Shown: positions 15,430-23,932 of the stretch, in pieces | Layout: each line of letters begins with the position of its first letter | Position numbering within the stretch: the stretch's first letter is position 1 | NCBI GenBank assembly: GCA_966211765.1 | Contig: CBIHOV010000025.1 | Span: 1 to 64,000 of the forward strand | From: Paraflavitalea sp966211765 | GTDB lineage: Bacteria; Bacteroidota; Bacteroidia; Chitinophagales; Chitinophagaceae | Length of the DNA stretch: 64,000 nucleotides | Direction of reading: 5' to 3' | Notes under the pieces: model-generated | What the model saw: only the letters and a program-made list of their open reading frames with translations | What the model was told of the DNA's origin: nothing | Database searches by the model: none | Translations under genes and position numbers: made by a program

Positions 15430-18400
15430 TTATTGAATAATTAATACCTGGCTTGCCTTTTCTGATCCTCCATCCCATACCAGGGTATAGGAACCTTTGG
15501 GCCATCCGTTCAGCACAATACGGGTTTGTGTGGAATGGCTGGTTACCGTTACCGTTTGCAGGGTTTTGCCAAACATGTCCACAACCCTGATCTGCGCACC
15601 ACCATTTTTAGCCGGGTGTTTCACTACCACAAAATCTTTTGCCGGATTGGGCTTCAATGACAGCAGGGTATTGGTTGCACCCGGTTTGATGGTCACTATT
15701 TTGCTGTAAGTAATGCTTTCATCGATGTCTACGATCTTAAGCCGGTAATGGTAAACAGGTGATTCGCCCAGTTGATCTGTATACTCATAGTTGTATTCCA
15801 GGCTGCTGCTGCCGGCCGGGTTGATCTTACCGATGGAAACAAAATCGCTGGTATTGTCGCGTCGCTGCAATTCAAAATGGGCCACATTGATCTCGCGGGT
15901 AGTGGTCCACTGCAGCAGGGCTTTCTGATCACGGGCATTGCCGGTAAAGGATATGATGGTAACCGGTAAAATACTGCTGCCGGCAGAACCGATAAAGAAG
16001 CCACTGAAACCATTCACATCGAAGGTTACTTCCCACTGAAGGGTGGTTGCATTCCAAACGATCTTTGCATCGTCCGGATTGATCTCCACCCCATTGCCAC
16101 TGTAGCTACCGGGTTGGCTGGTGGTGCTGAAACCATGGTACTGGTACACGCGCAGGTTGGCCTTGTTGAGGTTATCGGTGGCATTGTGCGGCAGGTCGAG
16201 GCCATGCGCTCCATGGGCATTGTAATTGTCAAACTCCTCTTGAGTAAAGTATAAGGTAAGGGTGGCCGTAGCGGTGGCCGGGTTATTGACCGGTGTTATA
16301 TCATAATGACGTTGTACGTAAGGATGTCCCTGATAGGTCTGCACTGTGGGGTCGATGGTTACTTTGTTGGTCATGCCACCGGTAACAGGGTTGGTACCGG
16401 AGGGGATAACGAGGGCTTCGCCTGTCTTGTTATGATAAATTGAAATACTATCCACACTATAATTTACTACCGCAAGATCTGGCTTACCATCACCATCCAA
16501 GTCACCAAAACAAAAAGCGACAGGGCTAGAGCCCGATGGAAGTTCAGTATTACCAGCAAACACCATTGATCCGGTAATGCTTTTATTCCTGAAGAATGAA
16601 ACTGCGTTGGACGTATCATTAATCGTAGCTATATCAGGTTGCCCATCACCATCAACATCACTTATTGCAAGATATTGAGGAAGGTGACCAGCATTTACTG
16701 TAACCAAGGGATCAAAATCAATAACCCCATTGGAAGACTTATTCGGCAATATGGCCAGAGATTTGGCGGAAGCTGATCTATTGCCTTTTACAAAGTCGGG
16801 CAGGGTATCACCATCCAGGTCGCCCGCAACCATATTAAATGACCCTCTTTCTCCTATGGGAAGGCCCTTCCCCTTAACAAATGAGAGCGTTCCCGGCTGG
16901 CTCATATTGTTGAAAATATAAAGCGTATCAATCTGCCCCGATAATGCCTGCACGCAGATATCGGGTTTACCATCCTTATTGACATCCTCTATAAGATGAC
17001 AAAATGAAAACAGAATGTTAATGTCATAGAATACTGGTGATTCAAATGAAATATTCCCTCCTATACTAACATTCCTATATATAGATAGCCGTGTTACACC
17101 TGAAACAAAGCCGGTGGTTACCAGGTCAGTTTTACCATCTCCATCTAGATCACGGATACCAAGCCTGAATAAAGGGTATCCTGCACTAACTGACACTTCC
17201 TGGAATGAAAGGCTTTCTCCTATGCTCGTATTTTGAATTATTGTTATCCCATTACCGGTGGTAGCCATCACGATATCTGCTTTTCCATCTCCGTTAACAT
17301 CATCAATAACAAGATTATTGGGAAAAGCGATGTTATAATTTAGTGGTGGGGCAAATGATAGCACGCCGTTGATACTCGTGTTTTGGTATATACGCAACTC
17401 ATGCCCATTACTACTTGCACATATTAGATCATTTTTTCCGTCACCGTTTAAATCTGCCTGTTTCAAATGCAAGGTTTGATCCGCGGCATTCAAGGATAAT
17501 CTATGAGTAAAAGTAGCCTGTGCAACCAATGTATCCATTGCCCCCGGAAAGGTAAGGCCGAATCGTTGCTCTGAATAAGCCGTTAGACTATCACTATTAG
17601 TAACAGTGATGGGGTAGTAGGCGGCACCAGATGGCACGATAACAGTAAGTGCTGTATCAGATGCAGTGGAAATAATAGCTCTTGCGCCTCCAATCAAAAC
17701 AGTATTGTCGCTGATTGTGTTACCAAAATGTTTTCCTTTAATGATCACAGTACTGGCTGCCGGTCCTGAAAGCGGAGAAAAAGAAATAATGACAGGGGGA
17801 ATACCAAATACAAAACCAGATTTGGTTCCACTGCCAGCAGAGTTGGTCACTACTATTTTACCCGAACCTCCCTGTCCCACAACAGCAACAATAGTGGAAT
17901 CGTCCAGTACAGTAAAGGACATGGCCAATACTCCGCCGAACCTTACTTGCACGGCGCTGGCAAAATTCCATCCTTTTACGATCACCGTGTCTCCCTTCTT
18001 TGCTGTCATGGGGGCAAATGATTGAATGCCTGGGTCATGCAATGTATTCCTGAAAAAATAAGTCCCACGTCCATTGTATTCAGTAGTTATTATATCAGGT
18101 TTTCCATCTCCATTCAAATCGGCCACTATAGATTGCGCGGGCCAAAAGCCGGCACTGAAGTCCTGGCTGAACCCGGTTGCAATACTTCCGCTTGAACTAA
18201 GGTTCCTGGAAATGGAGAGTGATGATCTATTATTTTGGCTTAGGACCAACCAGTCTTTTTTCCCATCACCATCAAAATCACCATGCTCTAGGTAATTAGG
18301 ATAGTAAGCCAATGGGCGTTCGACCCTGGGCGCAAAAGATATAGCTCCCGAAGAGCTGGTATTTCTGAATATGGTCAGTTGCCTAGTTACAATGGTCACT

Positions 18401-19719
18401 ACAGCCAGGTCCACTTTACCATCCGCATCATAATCGCCGGCTGTAAGACTAAAAACAGTCGAACTGGCTTCGCCACCAACCACTGTACTCGTAAAAGAAA
18501 TATTTCCTGCTGAACTGGTATTCCTGAATGTTGAAAACCAGCTGCCGGAGCTTAAAACAATAACATCAGCTTTACTGTCTCCATCAAAATCCTCGATAAT
18601 GATAGCTGAAGGATTGTTATCACATGGAACATCGTATGGCGTTGCAAAACTAATAATACCTGCAGAACCTGTATTCCTGAAAACTGTAAAAGTGTGATCA
18701 GATGAATTAGCAGATATTATTTCGGGCTTACCATCGCCATCAATATCTCTCATCGCCATCGTTCTTCCATAGAAAGGAGGGAAACCAATGAAAGTAATAG
18801 CCGTAAAACTAACCGGCGATGCAAATGAGATCACCCCATTGCTGCTGGTATTGCGCAATACAACGAGCTTGTTGGGTTGATTTATTTTCATAATAATATC
18901 CGGCTTCCCGTCTACATCAACATCGCCCGTGATCAGTTCTACAGGTATCCCGCCTGCAGCCAGATCAATTTTTGGAGTAAAGCCTATTTCCTCCAACGTG
19001 CTTGAATTCTTATAAACAGAAACTACAGAAGTGGACTGGTTAATGGTAGCAACATCCGGCTTACCATCGCCGTCGAAATCCGCGGCCCCAATTCCTTTGA
19101 CATTATATAAATCATCCATATTGACTGGTGCGCTAAAAGAAAAATGATTAGTAAGATCCTCACCAGGTAGTGTAACCAGGAAATGGTCTTTGGAATACCC
19201 ACCCGAACCGTTCGCTTGTACTCGTATCATGGCACTGTTAGCACCGGTTGGTATTACTGCAGTCAACGTATCTTTACTCGCAGTAACCGCAGTGGTTTGC
19301 ACTGCACCAAAATGAACGATGTTTTCAGCAGGATCTATGTTGAAGGGACCTCCTGTTATTGTGACTGTAGTACCCGGTGGACCATATAGTGGACTGAATG
19401 CCACCACCAAGGGTAGAATGTAGGTAAATCCGCTCTTAACAGCGGTACCGAATGAAGTCTCTACAGTGACATCACCTGTTTTTCCCAGAGGCACACCAGC
19501 GTATAAGATAGAATCATTTACTAATCTCAAATAACCGCTCCGGATACCACCAAAAAAAACACCATTTGTCTCTAATAAACCACTTCCTTTTATTATGATC
19601 GTATCACGATAAGTGCCGGCAACAGGAGTAAACGAGGTAATAACAGGAGCTGTTGATTGGGCATAAGCAGCTGAAAACAATAATAACACAACAGTAAAGA
19701 CCAGGTAAAATTTCCTCAT
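15430..19719 (-). CDS. T9SS-secreted FG-GAP/IPT repeat protein
   Basis: 1429 residues with a signal peptide (to SAAYAQ, residue 21). Two IPT/TIG immunoglobulin-like domains (PVITSFTPVAGTYRD and VAFSPLYGPPGTTVTI) come first, then seven FG-GAP/VCBS repeats with the calcium-loop core D-x-DGDGKPD, then two more IPT domains (IQSFAPMTAKKGD, VIISFSPLSGPAAST), then seven more FG-GAP repeats. A fibronectin-like stretch and a T9SS sorting domain (LKPNPAKDF to KASQVLIIQ) end the protein. The two sets of seven fit two seven-bladed propellers. It is probably an exported adhesin or binding protein; the ligand is unknown. A promoter-like -7 box and a repeat array lie upstream. Confidence 0.9.
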   Translation of the reverse strand: MRKFYLVFTVVLLLFSAAYAQSTAPVITSFTPVAGTYRDTIIIKGSGLLETNGVFFGGIRSGYLRLVNDSILYAGVPLGKTGDVTVETSFGTAVKSGFTYILPLVVAFSPLYGPPGTTVTITGGPFNIDPAENIVHFGAVQTTAVTASKDTLTAVIPTGANSAMIRVQANGSGGYSKDHFLVTLPGEDLTNHFSFSAPVNMDDLYNVKGIGAADFDGDGKPDVATINQSTSVVSVYKNSSTLEEIGFTPKIDLAAGGIPVELITGDVDVDGKPDIIMKINQPNKLVVLRNTSSNGVISFASPVSFTAITFIGFPPFYGRTMAMRDIDGDGKPEIISANSSDHTFTVFRNTGSAGIISFATPYDVPCDNNPSAIIIEDFDGDSKADVIVLSSGSWFSTFRNTSSAGNISFTSTVVGGEASSTVFSLTAGDYDADGKVDLAVVTIVTRQLTIFRNTSSSGAISFAPRVERPLAYYPNYLEHGDFDGDGKKDWLVLSQNNRSSLSISRNLSSSGSIATGFSQDFSAGFWPAQSIVADLNGDGKPDIITTEYNGRGTYFFRNTLHDPGIQSFAPMTAKKGDTVIVKGWNFASAVQVRFGGVLAMSFTVLDDSTIVAVVGQGGSGKIVVTNSAGSGTKSGFVFGIPPVIISFSPLSGPAASTVIIKGKHFGNTISDNTVLIGGARAIISTASDTALTVIVPSGAAYYPITVTNSDSLTAYSEQRFGLTFPGAMDTLVAQATFTHRLSLNAADQTLHLKQADLNGDGKNDLICASSNGHELRIYQNTSINGVLSFAPPLNYNIAFPNNLVIDDVNGDGKADIVMATTGNGITIIQNTSIGESLSFQEVSVSAGYPLFRLGIRDLDGDGKTDLVTTGFVSGVTRLSIYRNVSIGGNISFESPVFYDINILFSFCHLIEDVNKDGKPDICVQALSGQIDTLYIFNNMSQPGTLSFVKGKGLPIGERGSFNMVAGDLDGDTLPDFVKGNRSASAKSLAILPNKSSNGVIDFDPLVTVNAGHLPQYLAISDVDGDGQPDIATINDTSNAVSFFRNKSITGSMVFAGNTELPSGSSPVAFCFGDLDGDGKPDLAVVNYSVDSISIYHNKTGEALVIPSGTNPVTGGMTNKVTIDPTVQTYQGHPYVQRHYDITPVNNPATATATLTLYFTQEEFDNYNAHGAHGLDLPHNATDNLNKANLRVYQYHGFSTTSQPGSYSGNGVEINPDDAKIVWNATTLQWEVTFDVNGFSGFFIGSAGSSILPVTIISFTGNARDQKALLQWTTTREINVAHFELQRRDNTSDFVSIGKINPAGSSSLEYNYEYTDQLGESPVYHYRLKIVDIDESITYSKIVTIKPGATNTLLSLKPNPAKDFVVVKHPAKNGGAQIRVVDMFGKTLQTVTVTSHSTQTRIVLNGWPKGSYTLVWDGGSEKASQVLIIQ

Positions 19720-19824
19720 AAAAACAGTCAGGGTTTATAACAAGATTAATAGGCGGCATTCCAGAGTAGTATTGGAAAAACGGGATCTGGCCTTTAATAA
19801 GAGAGGGATTTCGGAGGAGGCTGC

Positions 19825-19832
19825 CAAAGATA
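19825..19832 (-). promoter_or_regulatory. -7 box of the FG-GAP gene
   Basis: TATCTTTG on the minus strand matches TANNTTTG. No good -33 box stands at 19-21 bases (a TTTG lies 26 bases away), so the promoter may depend on an activator bound to the array at 19868-19919. Confidence 0.5.
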
Positions 19833-19867
19833 ATACAAGTATACCTACCCGAAAAACACAAACCCAT

Positions 19868-19919
19868 AACCGTGCAGAATTGGCCCAAAACCGTGCAGTT
19901 TCAGGTCATTTGTGTGCAG
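19868..19919 (-). promoter_or_regulatory. Triple direct-repeat operator, copy 1
   Basis: AACCGTGCA (19868-19876), AACCGTGCA (19889-19897) and TTGTGTGCA (19910-19918), each usually followed by G, repeat on an exact 21-base pitch, i.e. 9-base units with 12-base spacers. Two helical turns per step would put a regulator on one face of the DNA. The geometry is that of LytTR-type response-regulator sites; the bases fit that family's loose consensus at most positions. Confidence 0.7.
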
Positions 19920-19940
19920 CGCCTCCCCCTACCCACAAGA

Positions 19941-19964
19941 AAGCCCCGCCGACCGGCAGGGCTT
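19941..19964 (-). terminator. Terminator of the 1220-residue propeller gene
   Basis: AAGCCCCGCC (19941-19950) pairs with GGCAGGGCTT (19955-19964) with one G-U pair, 31 bases after the stop. Confidence 0.8.
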
Positions 19965-19994
19965 ATATTAGAATAGTTTATTATTTCCACGTCT

Positions 19995-22900
19995 TTACCT
20001 CACCAACAATTGATGGGTGCTGGTATGCTTGCCTGCAGTAACGCGCAGGGTATAAAGGCCTTTTGATAAGCGGCCCAGTGATAAGGGTACCATTGTGCGG
20101 CTACCTGACTGGCGGGCTATTAACCTTGTCAGCACAACCCTTCCAGCCTGGTCTATCACCGCAAGACTTACATCATTCGCATTATCGCCTTTGATGTCAA
20201 CCGTTACCTCACCACCAGTAGGATTAGGATAGATAGAAGCTACCAGATCAGCGCCGGCTTTTACATTTACTATAACAATTGAGGAAAGCTTGCTGCTACG
20301 GTTAACGTCAACGGTCTTTAATCTATAATAATTATAACCAGCTGCCGGGCTCTCATCTTTAAAGGAATAGGAAGCACCCGTAGCCACATTCTTTGCCTGT
20401 ACTGTGCCAATGGCAATAAAATCCTTTCCGTTGGCACTTCGCTGCACCTCAAAGAGATCGGTGTTGGATTCAGTGGCCGTTTTCCAATTTATATTTACTA
20501 TCCCGTTATCCAATACAGCTTTGAAGGATAAGAGATCCACTGGTAAGGTAGATAAACTGGTAATAGCCGTTTTCGCATTATTGGTAAATATCGGCAGGTT
20601 ATAATCGAAATAAATAGCGGCCGTATTGTGGATGGTATCGCCAGGCAATAAGCTGGCCTTGGGTTTAATACAGTAAATAATATACCCATGACTGCCTGGT
20701 TCATCAACATTGCTATCAGGCAAGTTGATATTGTCAAACTGCCAGGTAAGTTCATGCTGCTGTGTTATGGCGAGCCTGAAGTGATGGCTGGCTGATATCA
20801 TTTGCAAGGTATTCCAATCCAATCTTGCATCCAGTGTATCACGAACGATCACATCCGTTGCACTTGCATTGCCGGTATTCTGAAAGCGGATAACATAGGT
20901 AAGATTATCACCATCCAGCAGTTTCGTATGCTGCAGCTTCCCACCATGTGCTTCCATTTTATCATTCGGATCAAATGAATTGACAACTACCTGGTGCAGT
21001 TCAAAACGATTATCACCCGGCAAAGAATCCCCTTCGACAGGGCTTATTTGCGCACTGAACACCAGACTATCCCCCAGGTTCACAACCGGCGGAACGTCCA
21101 CTACCAACTCTACATATATCATTCTGTTCTCAAGCGGGTATAGGGTAGAATAATTCCAGGTAAGCGTATCATGGTCAATAAGATCGGGAGCAATATCGGC
21201 ATGGGCAAAGGCAGTCCTTGCACTTTTTACAAACCTGATGGAGCCAGACATGACTGTATCCGTTCCTTTGTTTGCATAATAGATGGCATAAGGGACCGTA
21301 GTACCTGGCTTGGCATTATACAGGGGCGCCACATTTACTTGCAGGTCCCGTATTCCCGCTATTGGCCTGAGGGCAAAATCAAACGAATCAACATTGCCAT
21401 AGGTAGAAAAGTCCGACAGTTTAGAAGCAGGCATTACCTGGTAATATGGGTAAGGAAGTTGAAACTTCGTCATGTATTTACCGGTGTCGGTCTCAATATT
21501 AAACTCACCAAAGTCCAGGTAGGCAGCAATTGTTGAATCCCGCTTTTCCGTTACGACAATACCATCATAAAAGACCGGTTCATCATTATCCTGAATATTA
21601 TTACTATTATAGTCTACGTAAGCATATCCTTTAATATTATTGACCGGCTTCAATACTGCCTGCTTCAACAGGCCCCATTCTTCAAACCAGGAAGAATCGG
21701 CAGTCATTGGAATGATATTATGTTGTAAGGACAAGCTATCTCCTATATTGACCAAAGGAACATCGGGTACAGACAGTTCGAGGTTGAAACTACTACCTAT
21801 TTGAGGCTGCAGGTTGTTTACTACAAATACCAGGGTATCGCCTAAGGTAGCCACAAGCGGCAGGCCAGAAGAGCTGTAACTCAAGCGAGGGTCTTTCACA
21901 ACTTTAATTTTTGCACTGAGAACGGGGCGTGTTCCCTGGTAGCTATAGCTGATAGTATATTTCGCAGTAAGGCCTGCCCGCACAGGAGCCAAGGCATCGA
22001 CATATACAGTAATATCTGATACCAGCGCTGAATGGATCAGCCCAAACCGGATATCGTTGGTATTGCCATAAGTGGGAAATACAGATACAAAACTGCGTGG
22101 CACTATGCGGTAGCTAACGTCGTTGTTGGGGACAGTTGTAATATATCTCCCGCTATCTACTTTTACTTCAAAAGTTCCCAAACCGGTATTCTTAAATGGC
22201 TGGGTAAAGCCGGCATTGTTCTTAATTAAGATATTTTTATTTTCGAACAAGGCATCAGCTCCATCCTTAATACCATTACCATTATCATCCTTATATACAA
22301 TGCCTTTAATGGTATTAAATTCAAAAGGTTTATTGCTCAGTTTCATCAACCACAGATCAGTTCCGCCATGGTTTGGCTCCACATCACCATTTGTATAATC
22401 GTTTTGCCCGGCCACTATATATTCGTTGTCGTTTAACACTTGTATGGATGTTAATATATCCACACTGCTTCCTCCGTAGCATTTTTGATCTATCAATACT
22501 CCGCTCTTACTTAGCTTCGTTAACCAGCCATCAATAATGCCATGATTACCGCTTACGTTCCCATCATTCGAATTAACACGGCCACAAACGATATAACTAT
22601 CAGAAAGCTCTGCAATATCAAAGGCATAATCCCAGGAGCTACCGCCCAGAGGGATCTGCCAGGTAATATTTCCTACTGCATCCAGCTTTACGATCCATTC
22701 ATCAAAATGGTATCCGTTCTGTTCAATCGCATTAGGATGGTTACCAGCTACATCCTTATCATTAGATTTAGTGGTACCAGCAAAAATATATCCGCCGTCA
22801 GTCGTTGGTATAATGCGCTTTATATCCTCATAATAACTTCCTCCATAAGTTTTATGCCATATTTCATTGCCACTCGTATCTACTTTCAGAACATAAGCCT

Positions 22901-23657
22901 CAAAATCTGCAGTGAGAATGTTATTACTACCTGTTTGCGCCTGAAAACCTCCTATTATATAATTGCCATCGTTGGTTTTTTCGAGCAGGCCTCCAAATTC
23001 ATTGTATCCTCCTCCAAAGCATTTTTGCCATAGTTGGTTACCCATTTTATCTATCCTCAACAGCCATAGATCAAGCCCGCCATGATTACCTGTAACCTGT
23101 TGATCATTGGAACCAGAGCGACCACAGACTACATACCCACCACCATCAGACTCTACAATGGAGAAACCATAATCATCACCTGATCCTCCATAAAACTTTT
23201 GCCATTCCAACTCTCCATCGGGCGAGAGTTTTAATACCCAAAAATCAGAAAACCCTCCCGGACGTTGTGCAAAAACCCCATTCCCGGATGTGGTGGTACC
23301 GCAAATTATATAGCCTCCGTCGCTTGTTTGTCTTACATCATCCGCCCAGTCGAAGGCAGTGCCGCCAAAACTTTTCTCCCATTGTAAGGTACCTTTGTCG
23401 TTGAACTTGGATATCCAAAGATCGTGCGCGCCGTAATTAACACTTACATCGCCATCGCTTGAATAAGTTGCTCCTAATAACAAATAGCCTTTATCGCCAG
23501 TTTTGATCGTTTTAATACCCGTTTCCCTATTACCATCATACTCCTGTTGCGATCCTCCCATCGACTTTTGCCATTGGATGGTTGGAAGTTGCGCATATGA
23601 CCAGCAGCTGAATACAACAATGAGGGTTGACAGTAAAGACAATCTCTTTTTTATCAT
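19995..23657 (-). CDS. T9SS-secreted propeller-repeat protein A
   Basis: 1220 residues. Signal peptide to about WSYA (residue 22). Residues about 27-430 hold seven repeats of the form W-x-K-x-x-GG-s-x-x-D followed by DGGYIxxG and D-x-WlxKld-x-G, as expected of a seven-bladed propeller. Two SdrD-like beta domains follow (GIVYKDDNGNGIKDGADA, GYAYVDYNSNNIQDNDE), then a DUF11-like domain starting NSFDPNDK and containing YVIRFQNTGNASATD. A T9SS sorting domain closes it (YPNPTGGEVTVDIKG to THQLLVR). Its last 85 residues are nearly identical to those of the next gene. A promoter and triple-repeat array stand upstream. Confidence 0.9.
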   Translation of the reverse strand: MIKKRLSLLSTLIVVFSCWSYAQLPTIQWQKSMGGSQQEYDGNRETGIKTIKTGDKGYLLLGATYSSDGDVSVNYGAHDLWISKFNDKGTLQWEKSFGGTAFDWADDVRQTSDGGYIICGTTTSGNGVFAQRPGGFSDFWVLKLSPDGELEWQKFYGGSGDDYGFSIVESDGGGYVVCGRSGSNDQQVTGNHGGLDLWLLRIDKMGNQLWQKCFGGGYNEFGGLLEKTNDGNYIIGGFQAQTGSNNILTADFEAYVLKVDTSGNEIWHKTYGGSYYEDIKRIIPTTDGGYIFAGTTKSNDKDVAGNHPNAIEQNGYHFDEWIVKLDAVGNITWQIPLGGSSWDYAFDIAELSDSYIVCGRVNSNDGNVSGNHGIIDGWLTKLSKSGVLIDQKCYGGSSVDILTSIQVLNDNEYIVAGQNDYTNGDVEPNHGGTDLWLMKLSNKPFEFNTIKGIVYKDDNGNGIKDGADALFENKNILIKNNAGFTQPFKNTGLGTFEVKVDSGRYITTVPNNDVSYRIVPRSFVSVFPTYGNTNDIRFGLIHSALVSDITVYVDALAPVRAGLTAKYTISYSYQGTRPVLSAKIKVVKDPRLSYSSSGLPLVATLGDTLVFVVNNLQPQIGSSFNLELSVPDVPLVNIGDSLSLQHNIIPMTADSSWFEEWGLLKQAVLKPVNNIKGYAYVDYNSNNIQDNDEPVFYDGIVVTEKRDSTIAAYLDFGEFNIETDTGKYMTKFQLPYPYYQVMPASKLSDFSTYGNVDSFDFALRPIAGIRDLQVNVAPLYNAKPGTTVPYAIYYANKGTDTVMSGSIRFVKSARTAFAHADIAPDLIDHDTLTWNYSTLYPLENRMIYVELVVDVPPVVNLGDSLVFSAQISPVEGDSLPGDNRFELHQVVVNSFDPNDKMEAHGGKLQHTKLLDGDNLTYVIRFQNTGNASATDVIVRDTLDARLDWNTLQMISASHHFRLAITQQHELTWQFDNINLPDSNVDEPGSHGYIIYCIKPKASLLPGDTIHNTAAIYFDYNLPIFTNNAKTAITSLSTLPVDLLSFKAVLDNGIVNINWKTATESNTDLFEVQRSANGKDFIAIGTVQAKNVATGASYSFKDESPAAGYNYYRLKTVDVNRSSKLSSIVIVNVKAGADLVASIYPNPTGGEVTVDIKGDNANDVSLAVIDQAGRVVLTRLIARQSGSRTMVPLSLGRLSKGLYTLRVTAGKHTSTHQLLVR

Positions 23658-23762
23658 AAGAATCCTGCTTTAAGAGGTTAAGACAATTTCTATAGGAAGT
23701 ATTCCAGATAGTGGTATTGGAAGGAATGTTGGCCTTAATAAGATTGGAGTTTCCGGGGCAGG

Positions 23763-23795
23763 CAAATATAGACAAGTATCCCTTCCCCGGACAAA
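23763..23795 (-). promoter_or_regulatory. Promoter of propeller protein A
   Basis: On the minus strand TTTG (23792-23795), 21 bases, then TATATTTG (23763-23770). The match to the phylum consensus is good. The predicted leader is about 100 bases long, and the repeat array begins 10 bases upstream of the -33 box. Confidence 0.7.
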
Positions 23796-23804
23796 CGAAC
23801 CCAT

Positions 23805-23856
23805 AACCGTGCAGAATTGGCCCAAAACCGTGCAGTTTCAGGTCATTTGTGTGCAG
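23805..23856 (-). promoter_or_regulatory. Triple direct-repeat operator, copy 2
   Basis: AACCGTGCA (23805-23813), AACCGTGCA (23826-23834) and TTGTGTGCA (23847-23855), pitch 21 bases. The sequence is identical to copy 1 across the whole array and beyond, for about 80 bases, so one is a recent duplicate of the other. Confidence 0.75.
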
Positions 23857-23877
23857 CGCCTCCCCCTACCCACAAGA

Positions 23878-23901
23878 AAGCCCCGCCAGGTGGCAGGGCT
23901 T
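23878..23901 (-). terminator. Terminator of propeller protein B gene
   Basis: AAGCCCCGCC pairs with GGCAGGGCTT around a 4-base loop, 32 bases after the stop. It is the duplicate of the hairpin at 19941-19964. Confidence 0.8.
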
Positions 23902-23932
23902 ATATTAGAATAGATTATTATTTCAGCAATTC

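Noticed and set aside
19868..19919. CRISPR array
   Set aside because: Repeats are only 9-10 bases with 12-base spacers, and the spacers are identical in the second locus; it fits an operator, not CRISPR.
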